Assembly: GCA_944390105.1 (NCBI GenBank)
Contig: CALXOV010000030.1
Coordinates: 1 to 51,895 of the forward strand
Origin: an uncultured Succinivibrionaceae bacterium
GTDB lineage: Bacteria; Pseudomonadota; Gammaproteobacteria; Enterobacterales; Succinivibrionaceae
Length of the DNA: 51,895 bases
Direction: 5' to 3'
The notes below the pieces were generated by a model. It ran no database searches and had not been told where the DNA came from. It worked only from the letters and a program-made list of their open reading frames with translations. The position numbers were made by a program, and so were the translations under genes. Of the stretch, positions 1 through 9,988 are shown piece after piece (position 1 is the first letter of the stretch; the number at the start of each line of letters is the position of its first letter).

Positions 1-87
1 GATAAATTAACAGGAACAATTAATACGACGATTGATCCGCAGAAGCAACCCAAGCGCAAGAAGAAAAGCGTAGGTGCGGCATTTTAG
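1..87 (+). CDS. C-terminal end of an unidentified protein (cut by window edge)
   Basis: An open frame enters from the left edge and runs 28 codons to a TAG stop. The tail is basic (KQPKRKKKSVGAAF), which would suit an RNA- or DNA-associated or cytoplasmic protein tail, but I do not recognise the family. The fragment is short enough that it could be a chance open frame. Nothing gene-like follows before the YgiW-like gene, which is on the other strand. Confidence 0.35.
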   Translation, partial: DKLTGTINTTIDPQKQPKRKKKSVGAAF

Positions 88-188
88 TGTTGATATAACA
101 TGTTGATTTATAAAAATTTTAAGTTCCGATGAGGTACTTTCAAGCTCTGTGCGCGCTTATTAAAATTGCTACTTTTACTCCTTTCATG

Positions 189-221
189 AAAAAAATCCCC
201 AAGCCCTATGACTTGAGGATT
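189..221 (-). terminator. Rho-independent terminator of the ygiW-like gene
   Basis: Read on the minus strand, an imperfect stem (AATCCTCAAG pairing with CTTGGGGATT) is followed directly by a run of seven T. It lies 35 bases past the stop of the YgiW-like gene. Confidence 0.7.
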
Positions 222-255
222 ACACTTACTTAGTGCTTGTTATGCAGATTAATTT

Positions 256-654
256 TTACTGAGCGCTGGGCAGCGGCGTCGCACGCTTGACGTCAATGCT
301 GACGCTTAGCAGATCTTTGTCCACCTCACCGATGATTTCGATGGGCTGATCTTTAGCAATGCTGCTCCAATCGTAATCATCATCCAGCTCCACCTCAATG
401 GTACCGCCCTGCATATCGGTGAACTCATAGCGATCCTTACCTAAGTAATTGGTCAAACGTCCCTGCAGCGTCACCACCTGATCGTCATAGGCATTACTCT
501 TAACGTCGGCTACAGTATTAGGCGCCTGATTGGCAAAGCCCTGCGGACCGCCCGGCACCGCTGGAGCCGATGAGTTAAAGCCCTGCGGTGCAGCAACCGC
601 GGCGGTAGTGACGGCTAATACGGCGGCAGAAACTAACACAGCTAACTTTTTCAT
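256..654 (-). CDS. ygiW: YgiW/YdeI-family periplasmic OB-fold (BOF) protein
   Basis: The 132-aa product starts with a clear Sec signal peptide (MKK, then an Ala/Val-rich core, cleavage probably after AAVAA near residue 22). A proline/glycine-rich spacer follows, then a bacterial OB-fold domain from about residue 45 (VVTLQGRLTN, YEFTDMQGG, IEVELDDDYDW, IEIIGEVDKD). This is the arrangement of YgiW/YdeI, small periplasmic stress-induced proteins of the BOF family (DUF388). Their exact ligand is not settled; roles in peroxide, metal and antimicrobial-peptide tolerance have been reported. An AGAGGA ribosome site precedes the ATG. It stands alone with its own terminator. Family assignment is firm; the symbol is used in the broad sense because several paralogues share this fold. 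Confidence 0.8.
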   Translation of the reverse strand: MKKLAVLVSAAVLAVTTAAVAAPQGFNSSAPAVPGGPQGFANQAPNTVADVKSNAYDDQVVTLQGRLTNYLGKDRYEFTDMQGGTIEVELDDDYDWSSIAKDQPIEIIGEVDKDLLSVSIDVKRATPLPSAQ

Positions 655-882
655 AATCTAATTCCTCTAAAAACTTGGGAGCCTTAACTTTTAGCAGGAC
701 ATCCTGCCTGACTGATGGTTACATCTTAGCGGGCTAAAATTAGCTCACACTTAGCTTTCATCAATTTTTTTATTTATTTGCAAATAGTTATCAGCACTTT
801 GCCTAAGTTTATCCTAAGTTTAACTTGCTCTTTACTCCATCTGCGTATCATGGCGGCATTTGCGTAGCTATACCCGATATTC

Positions 883-2523
883 ATGAAAAAACTGCGAAAT
901 CTCAGTATCCGCGGCAAATTAACTGCCGCCTTCAGCTTAATTCTGCTGCTTTCACTTGCCCTATCCGCCGGCGCTTTAGGGCGTATGTATATAGCTGCCC
1001 AAGGTGCCGATGACCTCTACGTTAAACTGCAGCAAGACAGCAGCAAGGCGGTGCAAGTACTCTCGGCTTTAAGCAATGCTGATAGTGCCGCCTTAGCCTA
1101 TTTATCCCAAGCCTTATCCGGTGCTGACAGTAAAGCGCTCAAAACACAGCGCATGCTGACCTTCGGCAGCTTCAATACCCTCAAATACAAAGCACAGGAT
1201 CTCACCGCACAAGCCGGCAACACAGCTCAGGTCAATGCCATACAAGAAGATGTCGCACGCTTCTTTGCTCTCTTTACACAGGAAATTGCCCCGCAACTTA
1301 AGAACGGTGATCTGGCTGCGGCGCAAGCGCAGTATTTAGCGCAGGCGGCACCGCTCATTCGCGCCATTAGTAAAAACTGCGAAACCGTAAGCCGCGCTAC
1401 CCTCGATGTCGCCGCCGGCTTTGCTCACGATCTGCGCGATATGCGTTATGTCTACGCCATTGCCGTCGGCGCACTTATCCAACTTCTGCTCACGCTGCTG
1501 ATTGCGCTCAAGCTCTCAGGTTACATGCTGCAGCGGCTGCAGCGCCAGCAACAGATCACCAACGCGATCGCTGCCGGGGAACTCAACTTTGCTATCGATG
1601 CTCCTGCAGGTGGAGATGAGTTTGCCGCTTTAACGCGCAGTCTAAAAGTGATGCAGCAGCAGCTGTTTAATGCCGTGAGCACGGTACGCCGCCTTAGTGA
1701 TGACCTCTTTAGCGCGTTGCAGCAGGTCGCTGCGGATGCACAGCAAATTGCCGCCGGAGCGCAGATCTCCTCAACACAGAATGCGCAAATTTTAACCGCG
1801 GTCAGTGCACTGGCAAATAGCACCCAAACCATTGCCTCCTCCTGCAGTGCCGCCAGCGCCGCTACAGAAAAGAGTGCGGCCTTAACCGCCGACGGACGGC
1901 AGGCCGTAAGCGCCGCCATGCAGGCGTTAAACGATGAAAATAAAGCTATCCAGGCCGATGCTGCCGCGCTGCAGGCTTTAGCTGAGCGTTCGGCTGACAT
2001 CGGTGCGATTGTCGATAGCATAGAGGAGGTCAGTCGCAAGACCAATCTGCTGGCGCTCAATGCGGCAATTGAAGCCGCCCGCGCTGGAGCTGCCGGGCGT
2101 GGCTTTGCCGTGGTCGCCGATGAAGTGCGCGCGCTATCTGGGCTTACCGCTAAATCTACCGCCGCCATTACCGCAGCTGCGGCCGATCTGCAGCGCGATA
2201 CCACAGCTAACTCCGCGCAGCTGCAGCAGACGGTCACGGCTTTAGCCGCCGCCACGCAGGATGCATCGGCAGCCGCCAGCAGTATTGTTGCGCTAACCGA
2301 TGAAGTAAGCTCTATTGACGGACGGATTAAAGAAATTGCCAGTGAAACTGAGGAACAGAGTCAAGCGGCGCAGGAGATTGAAGCGCGCATGCAACAACTA
2401 ACTGCCGGGTCACAGCAGGCAGCACAGCAAGCCCAGAGCTCTGCGCAAACTGCCGCGCAGGCGCAGGAGAACTTACGCGCGCTACTACAAGCTTTAGCGG
2501 TGTTTAAACTAGAAAGCGCTTAA
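883..2523 (+). CDS. Methyl-accepting chemotaxis protein
   Basis: A 546-aa transmembrane chemoreceptor. TM1 is at about residues 12-34, a roughly 150-residue helical periplasmic sensor follows, TM2 is at about 189-211, then a HAMP linker to about 265 and a long cytoplasmic coiled coil. The conserved signalling tip is obvious near residues 379-418 ([17 protein letters not shown], then [15 protein letters not shown]), where CheA and CheW bind. The ligand cannot be deduced. The C-terminus ends KLESA without an NWETF-type pentapeptide, so it probably has no CheR/CheB tether. No other chemotaxis genes are adjacent. The last four bases overlap the end of the convergent yihY-like gene. Confidence 0.93.
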   Translation: MKKLRNLSIRGKLTAAFSLILLLSLALSAGALGRMYIAAQGADDLYVKLQQDSSKAVQVLSALSNADSAALAYLSQALSGADSKALKTQRMLTFGSFNTLKYKAQDLTAQAGNTAQVNAIQEDVARFFALFTQEIAPQLKNGDLAAAQAQYLAQAAPLIRAISKNCETVSRATLDVAAGFAHDLRDMRYVYAIAVGALIQLLLTLLIALKLSGYMLQRLQRQQQITNAIAAGELNFAIDAPAGGDEFAALTRSLKVMQQQLFNAVSTVRRLSDDLFSALQQVAADAQQIAAGAQISSTQNAQILTAVSALANSTQTIASSCSAASAATEKSAALTADGRQAVSAAMQALNDENKAIQADAAALQALAERSADIGAIVDSIEEVSRKTNLLALNAAIEAARAGAAGRGFAVVADEVRALSGLTAKSTAAITAAAADLQRDTTANSAQLQQTVTALAAATQDASAAASSIVALTDEVSSIDGRIKEIASETEEQSQAAQEIEARMQQLTAGSQQAAQQAQSSAQTAAQAQENLRALLQALAVFKLESA

Positions 2524-3467
2524 AGTGTCCGCGGTTTATCCACCTTATCGGAGACAACGTACGGTCGCGAGCTGACTTTAATGCGAATGCTAGACGGAGC
2601 GCGTTTAAATTTGTCATTACCCATGGTGCTGCCAGTTAAGTCGGCAAGGCGGGTTAAGAGGAAAGGCGCTTGCGCGGAGCCTTGGCGCACCGCGCCCAGC
2701 AACGCCGTAAATTCAGCGCCAAGCAAAATAATGAACCAGTTGATATTGATCCAAATCATCAGTACCGGCAAGGCAGCGAGTGCTCCATAAATGGCCTGAT
2801 AGTCAGTGAAATTTAAAATAAAAGCTGCAAAAATACGCTTGGCGAGCTCAAACACGAAGGTAACCGCCAACGCGCCTAACAGCGCATCGCGCAACTTGAC
2901 CGGAGCTGTCGGTACGGCCAGAAAAAGTACCGCCACCATGCCGATTTCAATTAGTACCGGCATAATGTAGTACAAAAGCTGCTGAGCAAAACTTAAATCC
3001 GTGCCGAAAATCGATAAGGTAATAATGCGCGAGGTCAGCCACAGCAATAGCGATAGTGACAATGGTCCCATCGTCAGCATCGTCCAGTAAATCGCCACCG
3101 TCACCGACAAACGGCGCCGTCCGCCGCGCCAGATGCGATTTAAAGTCTTGTCCACAGCACGCACTAATAGCAGCGACACCACAATCAGCATTATGGTGCC
3201 GGTAACGGTCATTGACCCGGCATGCTCAACAAACTGTCCCACATTGTTGCTTACCGCCTCGGAAAAAACCGGCATGAAATTTTCTTTGGCAAATTGCAGC
3301 AATGCTTCTTTGAGCGGTTCAAAGCCCGGCGCCATGGTGAAAATTGACACCACGACGGTAAGCGCCGGAATCAGCGCCAAGATGGTAGTAAAGGACAGCG
3401 CCGCTGCTTCTAAGAAAAGCTCATCACGCCGCACCCGCTGCAGGAAAAAGCTGATTAATTCGCGCAC
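2520..3467 (-). CDS. yihY: YihY/BrkB-family inner membrane protein
   Basis: A 315-aa polytopic membrane protein of the YihY (UPF0761, formerly RbN/BrkB) family. Family landmarks include the N-terminal [18 protein letters not shown] segment, [11 protein letters not shown] after the second hydrophobic block, [10 protein letters not shown], and [18 protein letters not shown] near the C-terminal membrane segments. About six membrane spans are visible. The old RNase BN label belongs to another protein; the physiological role is unknown. The start is GTG, preceded by a GGGGG-rich ribosome site. The gene converges on the chemoreceptor gene, sharing four bases at the 3' ends. Confidence 0.88.
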   Translation of the reverse strand: MRELISFFLQRVRRDELFLEAAALSFTTILALIPALTVVVSIFTMAPGFEPLKEALLQFAKENFMPVFSEAVSNNVGQFVEHAGSMTVTGTIMLIVVSLLLVRAVDKTLNRIWRGGRRRLSVTVAIYWTMLTMGPLSLSLLLWLTSRIITLSIFGTDLSFAQQLLYYIMPVLIEIGMVAVLFLAVPTAPVKLRDALLGALAVTFVFELAKRIFAAFILNFTDYQAIYGALAALPVLMIWININWFIILLGAEFTALLGAVRQGSAQAPFLLTRLADLTGSTMGNDKFKRAPSSIRIKVSSRPYVVSDKVDKPRTL

Positions 3468-3648
3468 TGCGCCCCCAGATTACAAGCATTCGCCCTTATT
3501 GTAGCCGTAGTACCCCACGCTTGTCCGCGCGCTAGCGCAAAAAACCGCTCCATCTTGGCGTCATTATCCCCATAATACAGCGCCGCCTGCAGATTACTCC
3601 GCAGACGGCGTGCTCAAGACAACTGCGCGCAGACTGCGCTACAGTCAA

Positions 3649-5058
3649 TTAGAGGCTATAGTACATCTCAAACTCTACCGGATGCGGAGCCATATTGAGA
3701 CGCGACACCTCCGAACGTTTAAGCTCAATATAGGCCTTAATCATGTCCTCAGTGAAAACACCGCCTTCAGTGAGGAAGTCATGATCCTGCTCTAAAGCAT
3801 TGAGCGCCTCATCAAGCGAGCTGCACACCTGCGGAATGGCCGCAGCCTCTTCCGGCGGCAGATCGTAAAGGTTCTTATCCATCGGATCGCCCGGATCAAT
3901 GCGGTTTAAGATACCGTCGATGCCGGCCATCAACAGTGCAGCAAAAGCTAAGTACGGGTTAGCCATACAATCCGGGAAGCGCACTTCTAAATGAGCATTC
4001 TTCGGATTAGGGGAATGCGGAATGCGAATCGAGGCTGAACGATTAGAGGCAGAATAGGCCAGCATGACTGGTGCCTCAAAACCAGGGACCAGACGCTTGT
4101 AGGAATTAGTCGACGGATTAGTAAAGGCGTTTACCGCCTTGGCGTGGTGAATAATGCCGCCAATAAACCACAGTGCATCCTGCGACAGCCCGCCGTACAT
4201 GGAGCCGGCAAAAGTATTCTCACCATCCTTAATAAAGGAGAAGTGGCAGTGCATGCCCGAGCCGTTATCGCCTAAGATCGGCTTTGGCATAAAGGTTGCG
4301 GTCTTGCCCCATTTATTAGCTACATTCTGCACCACGTACTTGTAGACCATCACTTCATCTGCCTTCTTAGTTAAGGTGTTGAAGCGAGTGGCAATTTCAT
4401 TCTGGCCGCAAGTGGCAACTTCATGATGATGCGCCTCAATGATAAGACCTAAATCTTCCATCACGGCGCACATTTCCGAGCGGATGTCCTGCGACGGATC
4501 AACCGGCGGGACCGGGAAGTAACCGCCTTTAACCATCGGACGATGGCCTAAATTGCCGTCGGTGTATTCAGTCTTAGAGTTCCAGGCCGCTTCGTAATCA
4601 TCAACCTGATACATGCTGCCGCCCATCGACACGTCAAAACGGACGTCATCAAATAAGAAAAACTCAGGCTCTGGACCGACAATGCATTCATCGCCTAAAC
4701 CAGTTGAACGCAGGTAATTCTCTGCACGCTTAGCCACTGAGCGCGGATCACGATCGTAACCTGTCATGGTTGCAGCATCGAGCACATCGCAGCGCACAAT
4801 GATGGTAGGCATTTCGTAGAAAGGATCGAGATGTACACTTTCAACATCCGGCATCAGCACCATGTCGGACTTATCGATGCCTTTCCAGCCGGCCATGGAG
4901 GAGCCGTCAAACATCTTGCCTTCAGTGAAGAAATCTTCATTCACCATTTTGGCCGGAATGGAGACGTGATGCTCTTTACCCTTGGTATCGGTAAAGCGCA
5001 AATCGGCAAATCTCACCTTTTTATCAGCGATGAGCTCCATCACCTCAGCAACATCCAT
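3649..5058 (-). CDS. glnA: Glutamine synthetase, type I (GlnA)
   Basis: A 469-aa protein, the same length as E. coli GlnA. It makes glutamine from glutamate, ammonia and ATP as a cytoplasmic dodecamer. Visible landmarks are [13 protein letters not shown] near the N-terminus, the metal-binding and catalytic segment [20 protein letters not shown], the ATP-site [13 protein letters not shown], and NRSASIRIP. The adenylylation loop NLYDLPPEE keeps the regulatory tyrosine, so GlnE-type covalent control is likely. It is divergent from typA, as in E. coli. Unlike the enteric glnALG operon, glnL-glnG are separated from it by typA, a GNAT and a 1-kb gap. The upstream region has candidate NtrC and sigma-54 elements. 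Confidence 0.98.
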   Translation of the reverse strand: MDVAEVMELIADKKVRFADLRFTDTKGKEHHVSIPAKMVNEDFFTEGKMFDGSSMAGWKGIDKSDMVLMPDVESVHLDPFYEMPTIIVRCDVLDAATMTGYDRDPRSVAKRAENYLRSTGLGDECIVGPEPEFFLFDDVRFDVSMGGSMYQVDDYEAAWNSKTEYTDGNLGHRPMVKGGYFPVPPVDPSQDIRSEMCAVMEDLGLIIEAHHHEVATCGQNEIATRFNTLTKKADEVMVYKYVVQNVANKWGKTATFMPKPILGDNGSGMHCHFSFIKDGENTFAGSMYGGLSQDALWFIGGIIHHAKAVNAFTNPSTNSYKRLVPGFEAPVMLAYSASNRSASIRIPHSPNPKNAHLEVRFPDCMANPYLAFAALLMAGIDGILNRIDPGDPMDKNLYDLPPEEAAAIPQVCSSLDEALNALEQDHDFLTEGGVFTEDMIKAYIELKRSEVSRLNMAPHPVEFEMYYSL

Positions 5059-5143
5059 ACTAATCTCCTAGCTAAACGCGCTTAAACGCTTGGACAAATC
5101 AGTCTGATATTTTAACAAAAACAGTGCAAAATCGCCATTTTCA

Positions 5144-5169
5144 TGCAAATTCTGCGCCCTCAAGGTGCA
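5144..5169 (-). promoter_or_regulatory. Candidate NtrC box overlapping a sigma-54-like -24/-12 element upstream of glnA
   Basis: On the minus strand GGGCGC-N5-TTGCA gives the GG-N10-GC spacing of a sigma-54 promoter (GG at 5158-5157, GC at 5146-5145), about 85 bases from the glnA start. Overlapping it, 5153-5169 reads TGCACC-N5-GGCGCA on the minus strand, one base from an NtrC-type dyad (TGCACC-N5-GGTGCA). Usual NtrC enhancers lie about 100 bp upstream and do not overlap the -24 box, so one reading may be fortuitous. A weak sigma-70-like TAAAAT (5109-5114) lies nearer the gene. The NtrC encoded in this window lacks the sigma-54 contact loop, which argues for a sigma-70 arrangement. Confidence 0.4.
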
Positions 5170-5213
5170 GTTTGCGTTGACGGCGGAGCGCCGTATCGCC
5201 TGCTATATTTTTA

Positions 5214-5232
5214 TGCCGCAAAGTCTGCGGCA
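5214..5232. repeat. Perfect 7-bp inverted repeat in the glnA-typA intergenic region
   Basis: TGCCGCA, five bases, TGCGGCA. It lies between the two divergent promoters, about 40 bp upstream of the typA -35 candidate. It may be a regulator site; it resembles an NtrC dyad only in layout. No T-run follows on either strand, so a terminator is unlikely. Confidence 0.45.
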
Positions 5233-5271
5233 CAAATGCTGATTTTATGCAGAACGCCGCCACCACGATCG

Positions 5272-5299
5272 CTGAGAAAAAGACAAATTAGAGTACAAT
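5272..5299 (+). promoter_or_regulatory. Candidate sigma-70 promoter of typA
   Basis: CTGAGA and TACAAT are separated by 16 bases, about 53 bases upstream of the typA start codon. The -10 box matches five of six consensus bases and the -35 box four of six. Confidence 0.45.
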
Positions 5300-5352
5300 A
5301 GCGCACAGCCTAAAAAGCACAACCTTTCTTATTTTGCAGGTAACTACTCAAT

Positions 5353-7191
5353 ATGGATGTTCAGAAGATCCGCAATATCGCGATTATTGCGCACGTCGAT
5401 CATGGTAAGACAACGTTAGTGGATAAGCTCCTGCGTCAGTCCGGTACTTTAGACCGCAACGAGATCGGGCAGGAACGCATCATGGATTCCAACGCCATTG
5501 AGAAAGAGCGCGGCATTACTATTCTGTCCAAAAATACTGCCATCAATTGGAACGGATATCGCATCAATATCGTAGACACCCCGGGTCACGCCGATTTCGG
5601 CGGCGAAGTAGAGCGCGTAATGAGCATGGTAGATTCAGTGCTCCTGTTAGTAGACGCCGTGGACGGCCCAATGCCGCAGACCCGCTTCGTTACCCAAAAG
5701 GCTTTTGCCAGCGGCTTAAAGCCGATCGTGGTCATCAATAAGTGCGATCGTGAAGGCGCCCGCCCAGATTGGGTCATTGATCAGGTTTTTGACCTGTTTG
5801 ACAATTTAGGGGCCACTGATGAGCAGCTTGATTTTCCGATAGTCTATGCCTCGGCCTTATCCGGCTGGGCCACCTTAGACTTATCACAGCCTACAGATAA
5901 CATGGATGCGCTGTTTGAAACCATCGTGGAGCGCGTCAGCCCGCCACAGGCGGATCTGGATGGGCCGTTCCAGATGCAGATCTCATCACTTGACTACACC
6001 TCATACGTTGGCGTTATCGGTGTGGGCCGCGTCAAGCGCGGTACCGCAAAGCCCAATCAGCCAGTTACTATTATTGCGGCCGACGGCACCACCCGTCAGG
6101 GTAAGATTGGTCAGGTTTTAGGCTATTTAGGCCTGCATCGCTCCGAAGTCCCGGAGGCAGAAGCCGGTGACATCATCGCGGTTACCGGCCTTGGCGAGCT
6201 CAAGATTTCCGATACCATCTGCGCTCCCAATTGCGTAGAAGCTCTGCCGGCCTTAACCGTGGATGAACCGACCGTATCGATGAACTTCTGCGTCAATACC
6301 TCACCCTTTGCCGGCCGTGAGGGCAAGTTCGTCACCTCGCGCAATATTGAAGAGCGTCTGCGTGAAGAGCTGGTGCACAATGTGGCGTTACGCGTAGAGA
6401 ACACTGAAGATACCGATCGCTTCCGCGTCTCCGGCCGCGGTGAGTTGCATCTGTCCGTGCTCATTGAACAGATGCGCCGTGAAGGCTACGAGTTAGGCGT
6501 CTCCCGTCCGGAAGTTATTCTGCACAAGGATGAAAAAGGCCGCACCTTAGAGCCGTATGAAGTGCTGACTTTAGATCTGCCCGAGGAAAATCAGGGCCCG
6601 GTCATGGAAGAGCTCGGCAAGCGCAAGGGAGATCTGAAAAACATGGTGCCGGACGGCAAGGGGCGCGTGCGCCTTGATTACCGCATTCCGGCGCGCGGAC
6701 TTATCGGTTTCCAGTCGCTATACATGACCTTAACCTCGGGTACCGGCCTCATGTACCACACCTTTGACAGCTACGACGAGTATGTCGGCGGCTCCATCGG
6801 CGAGCGCCAGAATGGCGTGCTGATTTCCAATGATACCGGCAAGACCGTACCGTATGCACTGTGGTTCCTGCAGGAGCGCGGCCGTCTGTTCGTTGATGCC
6901 GGTGAGGAAATCTATGAAGGTGAAATTATCGGTCTGCATGTACGCACCAATGACTTAACCGTCAATCCGCTCAAGACCAAGAAGCTCACCAACGTGCGTG
7001 CTGCCGGCTCGGATGACAACATCATCTTAACCCCGGCTGTGCACATGACCTTAGAGCAGGCTTTAGAGTTCATCAACGAAGACGAGCTGGTCGAGGTTAC
7101 GCCTAAGAGCATTCGTCTGCGTAAGAAGAATCTGTCGGAAATGGATCGCGTGCGCGCTTTCCGTGCCGCTGGCGGCAAGAAAGCTGAGTAA
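5353..7191 (+). CDS. typA: Ribosome-associated GTPase TypA/BipA
   Basis: A 612-aa translational GTPase of the EF-G-like superfamily. G1 is [15 protein letters not shown] (residue 14 onward), the switch I segment is [13 protein letters not shown]3 is [13 protein letters not shown], and G4 is NKCDRE. EF-G-like domains II, III and V follow. The BipA-specific C-terminal domain is recognisable by [33 protein letters not shown] and the lysine-rich end. It acts on the ribosome, aiding 50S biogenesis and stress or cold adaptation. It is divergent from glnA as in E. coli. An AGG ribosome site lies upstream and a strong terminator follows. Confidence 0.98.
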   Translation: MDVQKIRNIAIIAHVDHGKTTLVDKLLRQSGTLDRNEIGQERIMDSNAIEKERGITILSKNTAINWNGYRINIVDTPGHADFGGEVERVMSMVDSVLLLVDAVDGPMPQTRFVTQKAFASGLKPIVVINKCDREGARPDWVIDQVFDLFDNLGATDEQLDFPIVYASALSGWATLDLSQPTDNMDALFETIVERVSPPQADLDGPFQMQISSLDYTSYVGVIGVGRVKRGTAKPNQPVTIIAADGTTRQGKIGQVLGYLGLHRSEVPEAEAGDIIAVTGLGELKISDTICAPNCVEALPALTVDEPTVSMNFCVNTSPFAGREGKFVTSRNIEERLREELVHNVALRVENTEDTDRFRVSGRGELHLSVLIEQMRREGYELGVSRPEVILHKDEKGRTLEPYEVLTLDLPEENQGPVMEELGKRKGDLKNMVPDGKGRVRLDYRIPARGLIGFQSLYMTLTSGTGLMYHTFDSYDEYVGGSIGERQNGVLISNDTGKTVPYALWFLQERGRLFVDAGEEIYEGEIIGLHVRTNDLTVNPLKTKKLTNVRAAGSDDNIILTPAVHMTLEQALEFINEDELVEVTPKSIRLRKKNLSEMDRVRAFRAAGGKKAE

Positions 7192-7216
7192 GCTTATTTT
7201 CAGCTTTTAGTTCAAA

Positions 7217-7249
7217 CTCAGGCTGCCTAAAGGCGGCCTGAGCTGTTTT
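7217..7249 (+). terminator. Rho-independent terminator of typA
   Basis: CTCAGGC-T-GCC, loop TAAA, GGC-G-GCCTGAG forms a strong hairpin with one internal mismatch, followed by CTGTTTT. It starts 26 bases after the typA stop. Confidence 0.75.
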
Positions 7250-7391
7250 CAGCTGATGCGACTAAAACTTTAGCTGCAATACCACAGCCAAATAGGTGCA
7301 GCCTGCCGCTAACCTCCTCTATCACGGTAATGCTTTGTTTGCTTACAGTTTCTGTGAGATCGCTGTGCACAGCTAACCTCAGGATGAAACC

Positions 7392-7883
7392 ATGTCTATA
7401 GCTAATCATGAAAATAATGCCCTACCAGTACGCATTGTGCCGGTTACCGCCAACAAAAAATGCTATCTGCCGCTATTGCTTATCGGCGATGAACAGGAAT
7501 CCATGATCGACCGCTACCTAGAACGGGGTGAAATGTTCGTCATGCAAGATAAGAGCGCCGATGGTGAAACCATTGCAGTTGCCGTGGTAACTAATGAAGG
7601 CAATGGTGTTCTGGAACTGAAGAACTTAGCTGTTGATCCGCGTTTTCACCGCCTCGGCTATGGCCGGCGCATAATTGCGTTTCTGTGTGAACATTATCGG
7701 CCAAAGTATCACACTTTAATTGCCGGCACCGGCGACAGTGTGCAGACCGTAGCTTTCTATACCCACTGCGGTTTTAGTTATAGCCATACGATAACCAACT
7801 TTTTTACCGATAACTACGATCATCCAATCGTAGAAAACGGTACCTTACTAAAAGACATGCTTTATTTTAAGCGAGCTTTATAA
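7392..7883 (+). CDS. GNAT-family N-acetyltransferase (YvbK-like)
   Basis: A 163-aa single-domain GNAT protein. The acetyl-CoA-binding motif A is visible at about residues 78-96 (ELKNLAVDPRFHRLGYGRRI; the R/Q-x-x-G-x-G/A core is RLGYGR). A later motif, FYTHCGFSY, is typical of the fold. The C-terminal FFTDNYDHPIVENG and KDMLYFKR stretch resembles the YvbK subgroup known from Bacillus. The acetyl acceptor is unknown. The gene is monocistronic in appearance, between the typA terminator and a long gene-free stretch. Confidence 0.82.
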   Translation: MSIANHENNALPVRIVPVTANKKCYLPLLLIGDEQESMIDRYLERGEMFVMQDKSADGETIAVAVVTNEGNGVLELKNLAVDPRFHRLGYGRRIIAFLCEHYRPKYHTLIAGTGDSVQTVAFYTHCGFSYSHTITNFFTDNYDHPIVENGTLLKDMLYFKRAL

Positions 7884-8143
7884 GCGCAGGCGTGCCAAGC
7901 AACAAGATAAATTGTTAAATTAAAATTTTACAAAAATGAGCCTGCTGAATGCCGCGCGCCTTTAGCTGGCAGTAATCTGCTTTTCATCCCGCCCGCTCCT
8001 GGCCGTCGTTTGCGGTACTAGCATTGACAACTTGTTATGAGTTCACATTTCCGTCAGTGTTGGCTCAATCTCCGGCCACATTATTGCAAACAGCCAGCTA
8101 AACGTTCTTTAAATTCCCCCTGCAGATGCAAAAAATTCAATCT

Positions 8144-8338
8144 TCATTTAGCCATCTGCTCTAATTCTTCTATTGTTTTTTCCACAAACTGGCCGTCTTT
8201 AATCTGCTGATAGCTGTTAAGCAGGTAAGCTACATTGGCTTTAGAATAAATCGGGTCGCGCGCCGTAGACGTAAAAGGCAGCCGGCGATCTTTTACCAAC
8301 CGAGGTATAAACATACTGACCATAGATCGTAATAGCAT
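8144..8338 (-). pseudogene. Remnant of a RelB/DinJ-family antitoxin gene
   Basis: The 64-residue frame reads like the second half of a RelB/DinJ antitoxin: LRSMVSMFIPRLVKDRRLPF, then DPIYSKANVAYL, and VEKTIEELEQMAK at the end. In intact members a ribbon-helix-helix N-terminal half of about 30 residues precedes LRSMV; here an in-frame stop sits four codons upstream of the ATG, so that half is lost. No RelE/YafQ-like toxin frame is seen on either side. I read it as a decayed antitoxin, although a shortened orphan protein cannot be excluded from sequence alone. Confidence 0.6.
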
Positions 8339-8480
8339 GATTTTATGTTATTTTGATCGCCTCAGTGACCTAAATGGCGACGAATCCTTCACAAGGAATA
8401 CTAATATTTCATAAATTTGCTGTCCAGCCTTTAGCAAAGGCAGTTAACGCTGCTAGTTAGCACGTGAGTTGGAAGCCAAG

Positions 8481-8511
8481 GGCAACTACCGAGGATTTCT
8501 CGGTAGTTGCC
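8481..8511. repeat. Perfect 13-bp inverted repeat
   Basis: The arms GGCAACTACCGAG (8481-8493) and CTCGGTAGTTGCC (8499-8511) are perfectly complementary around a five-base loop (GATTT). No T-tract follows on either strand, so it is not a standard terminator. A mobile-element end hairpin or a protein-binding palindrome are alternatives. Confidence 0.6.
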
Positions 8512-8888
8512 AAAGCCGGATCCCTTCCGCTAACTTTGCAGCAAAATGCCGTCCCCGACCTGTTGCTTGTCAGCAGCACCAGAATTGACCAGCATGCGCC
8601 TTCAGCCTTAGCCCAGGCTCCGTGCACTAAAACAACGCATCACTGCAGCAGCGTTAACCGTTAACCAGCACTTAAGCAAAATCTTAAAAAAATTTCAAAA
8701 TATATTTAACACATAATAAATAAATTGCCCGCTGTACGGCTACGCCGCCCCAAGTTGTTACGCCGTTTTAAGCCCTGTCCCGGTGCGCGAATTGCACGCT
8801 ATCAGTGAAAAATGTATATTTTGGTGCAAGCATCAAAAGTATGCTATTCATGCCCTAAGATTGCACATGAAGTGATAGTGAGGTCAAA

Positions 8889-9986
8889 ATGCAGGCGGAT
8901 GCCAAAGCCATTTTAGAAAGTTTAGCCACTGCGGTACTGCTTACCGATCATAATCTTAAGATCGTTTTTGCTAATACTGCCGCGGAGCAGCTGTTCAGCA
9001 TGTCGCGCTCCAAACTCTGCGTTATGAAGCTTACTGATCTTTTAGATAAAGAACAGAAGAACATTATTGAGAGCATTCAGCTGGCACTCAAGCCACATTC
9101 ACAAGGCTTTAATGCCAGCAATGTAGTGATTATTCCTGAGCCGCATCAAACTATCCGCACTGATCTCTATGTAACCCATTATTCCGGGAAGGGGCGCGGC
9201 CTGATCGCTGAGTTTAAAGGATTAGATTATCAGCAGAAAATGACGCAGGAATTGTCGCAGCGCTCGCAGCATTTAGCCGCACGCGATCTGATCCGTTCAC
9301 TGGCGCATGAAATTAAAAATCCTTTAGGCGGGATCCGCGGAGCCGCTCAACTCTTGGAGATCACTTTCGGCAAATACGAGCATTTGACTGACTATACCCA
9401 GGTCATTATTGAGCAAGCCGATCGCTTAAAAGCCTTAGTTGACCGCTTATTAGGACCACAGCGCCCGAATCCATTGACGCGCTGCAATATTCATTTTGTT
9501 ATTGAAAAGGTGTTGTCCTTGGAGAATATGGCCACCCAGGTCAACTCTGACATCCGTTTTATTAAAGATTACGATCCGTCGCTGCCAGAAATGGACTTGG
9601 ATGTAGATGCTATGCAACAGGCTATTCTCAACATTATCTCAAATGCCGTACATGCACTTACCGAGTCTAAAACGCCGCATCCGCAGATCACAATCCGTAC
9701 GCGCGCGCAATTAGGCTCGCGCATCATAAACGGCATCAAGTACCCTTCAGCCCTCATTGTTTCAATTGCCGATAATGGCCCCGGCATACCGGAAAGTATC
9801 CGTGAAACCCTATTTTATCCGCTGGTAACCTCACGCCCGGACGGTACCGGTCTTGGCTTATCCATTGCCCAAAGCATTATTGAACGCCACTGCGGCTTGA
9901 TTGAATGTGACAGCGAACGCGGACGCACTGTTTTTAACATTATTCTTCCCTTAAAGAAGAACGATTTATCAGGAAAAGAGGATTAA
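8889..9986 (+). CDS. glnL: Nitrogen regulation sensor histidine kinase NtrB (GlnL)
   Basis: A 365-aa cytoplasmic PAS-histidine kinase. The N-terminal PAS domain (about residues 5-115: ATAVLLTDHNLKIVFANTAAEQLF) precedes the H-box SLAHEIKNPLGGIRGAAQLL with the phospho-acceptor at His140. The N-box (NIISNAVHAL), G1 (DNGPGIPESI) and G2 (GTGLGLSIAQSII) ATP-lid motifs all look intact. NtrB phosphorylates or dephosphorylates NtrC under PII control. The ATG follows a GTGAGG ribosome site. It is two bases upstream of glnG, so the two are co-transcribed. The kinase looks functional, which contrasts with the altered output domain of its partner. Confidence 0.95.
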   Translation: MQADAKAILESLATAVLLTDHNLKIVFANTAAEQLFSMSRSKLCVMKLTDLLDKEQKNIIESIQLALKPHSQGFNASNVVIIPEPHQTIRTDLYVTHYSGKGRGLIAEFKGLDYQQKMTQELSQRSQHLAARDLIRSLAHEIKNPLGGIRGAAQLLEITFGKYEHLTDYTQVIIEQADRLKALVDRLLGPQRPNPLTRCNIHFVIEKVLSLENMATQVNSDIRFIKDYDPSLPEMDLDVDAMQQAILNIISNAVHALTESKTPHPQITIRTRAQLGSRIINGIKYPSALIVSIADNGPGIPESIRETLFYPLVTSRPDGTGLGLSIAQSIIERHCGLIECDSERGRTVFNIILPLKKNDLSGKED

Positions 9987-9988
9987 CT

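Larger units (their letters stand above)
7884..8888. other. About 1 kb without an intact gene between the GNAT gene and glnL
   Basis: The stretch holds a truncated antitoxin-like frame (8144-8338) and a perfect 13-bp inverted repeat (8481-8511), listed separately. The frame at 8464-8664 on the plus strand shows no recognisable protein pattern and begins across the inverted repeat. The last 200 bases are AT-rich and should contain the glnL-glnG promoter; only an isolated NtrC-like half site (GGTGCA, about 8822-8827) is visible. This looks like an eroded integration site. Confidence 0.6.

Noticed and set aside
1521-2255. A 244-codon minus-strand open frame inside the chemoreceptor gene
   Set aside because: It is the complement of an Ala-rich, GC-rich coding region; its translation is low-complexity Ala/Ser/Cys and has no domain pattern, while the plus strand gives a clear chemoreceptor.
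3583-3611. Hairpin between yihY and glnA as the glnA terminator
   Set aside because: The stem GCCGCCTGC/GCAGACGGC has a central mismatch and no T-run follows on the minus strand.
8464-8664. A 66-codon plus-strand open frame
   Set aside because: It begins across the 13-bp inverted repeat, has no ribosome site and no protein pattern.
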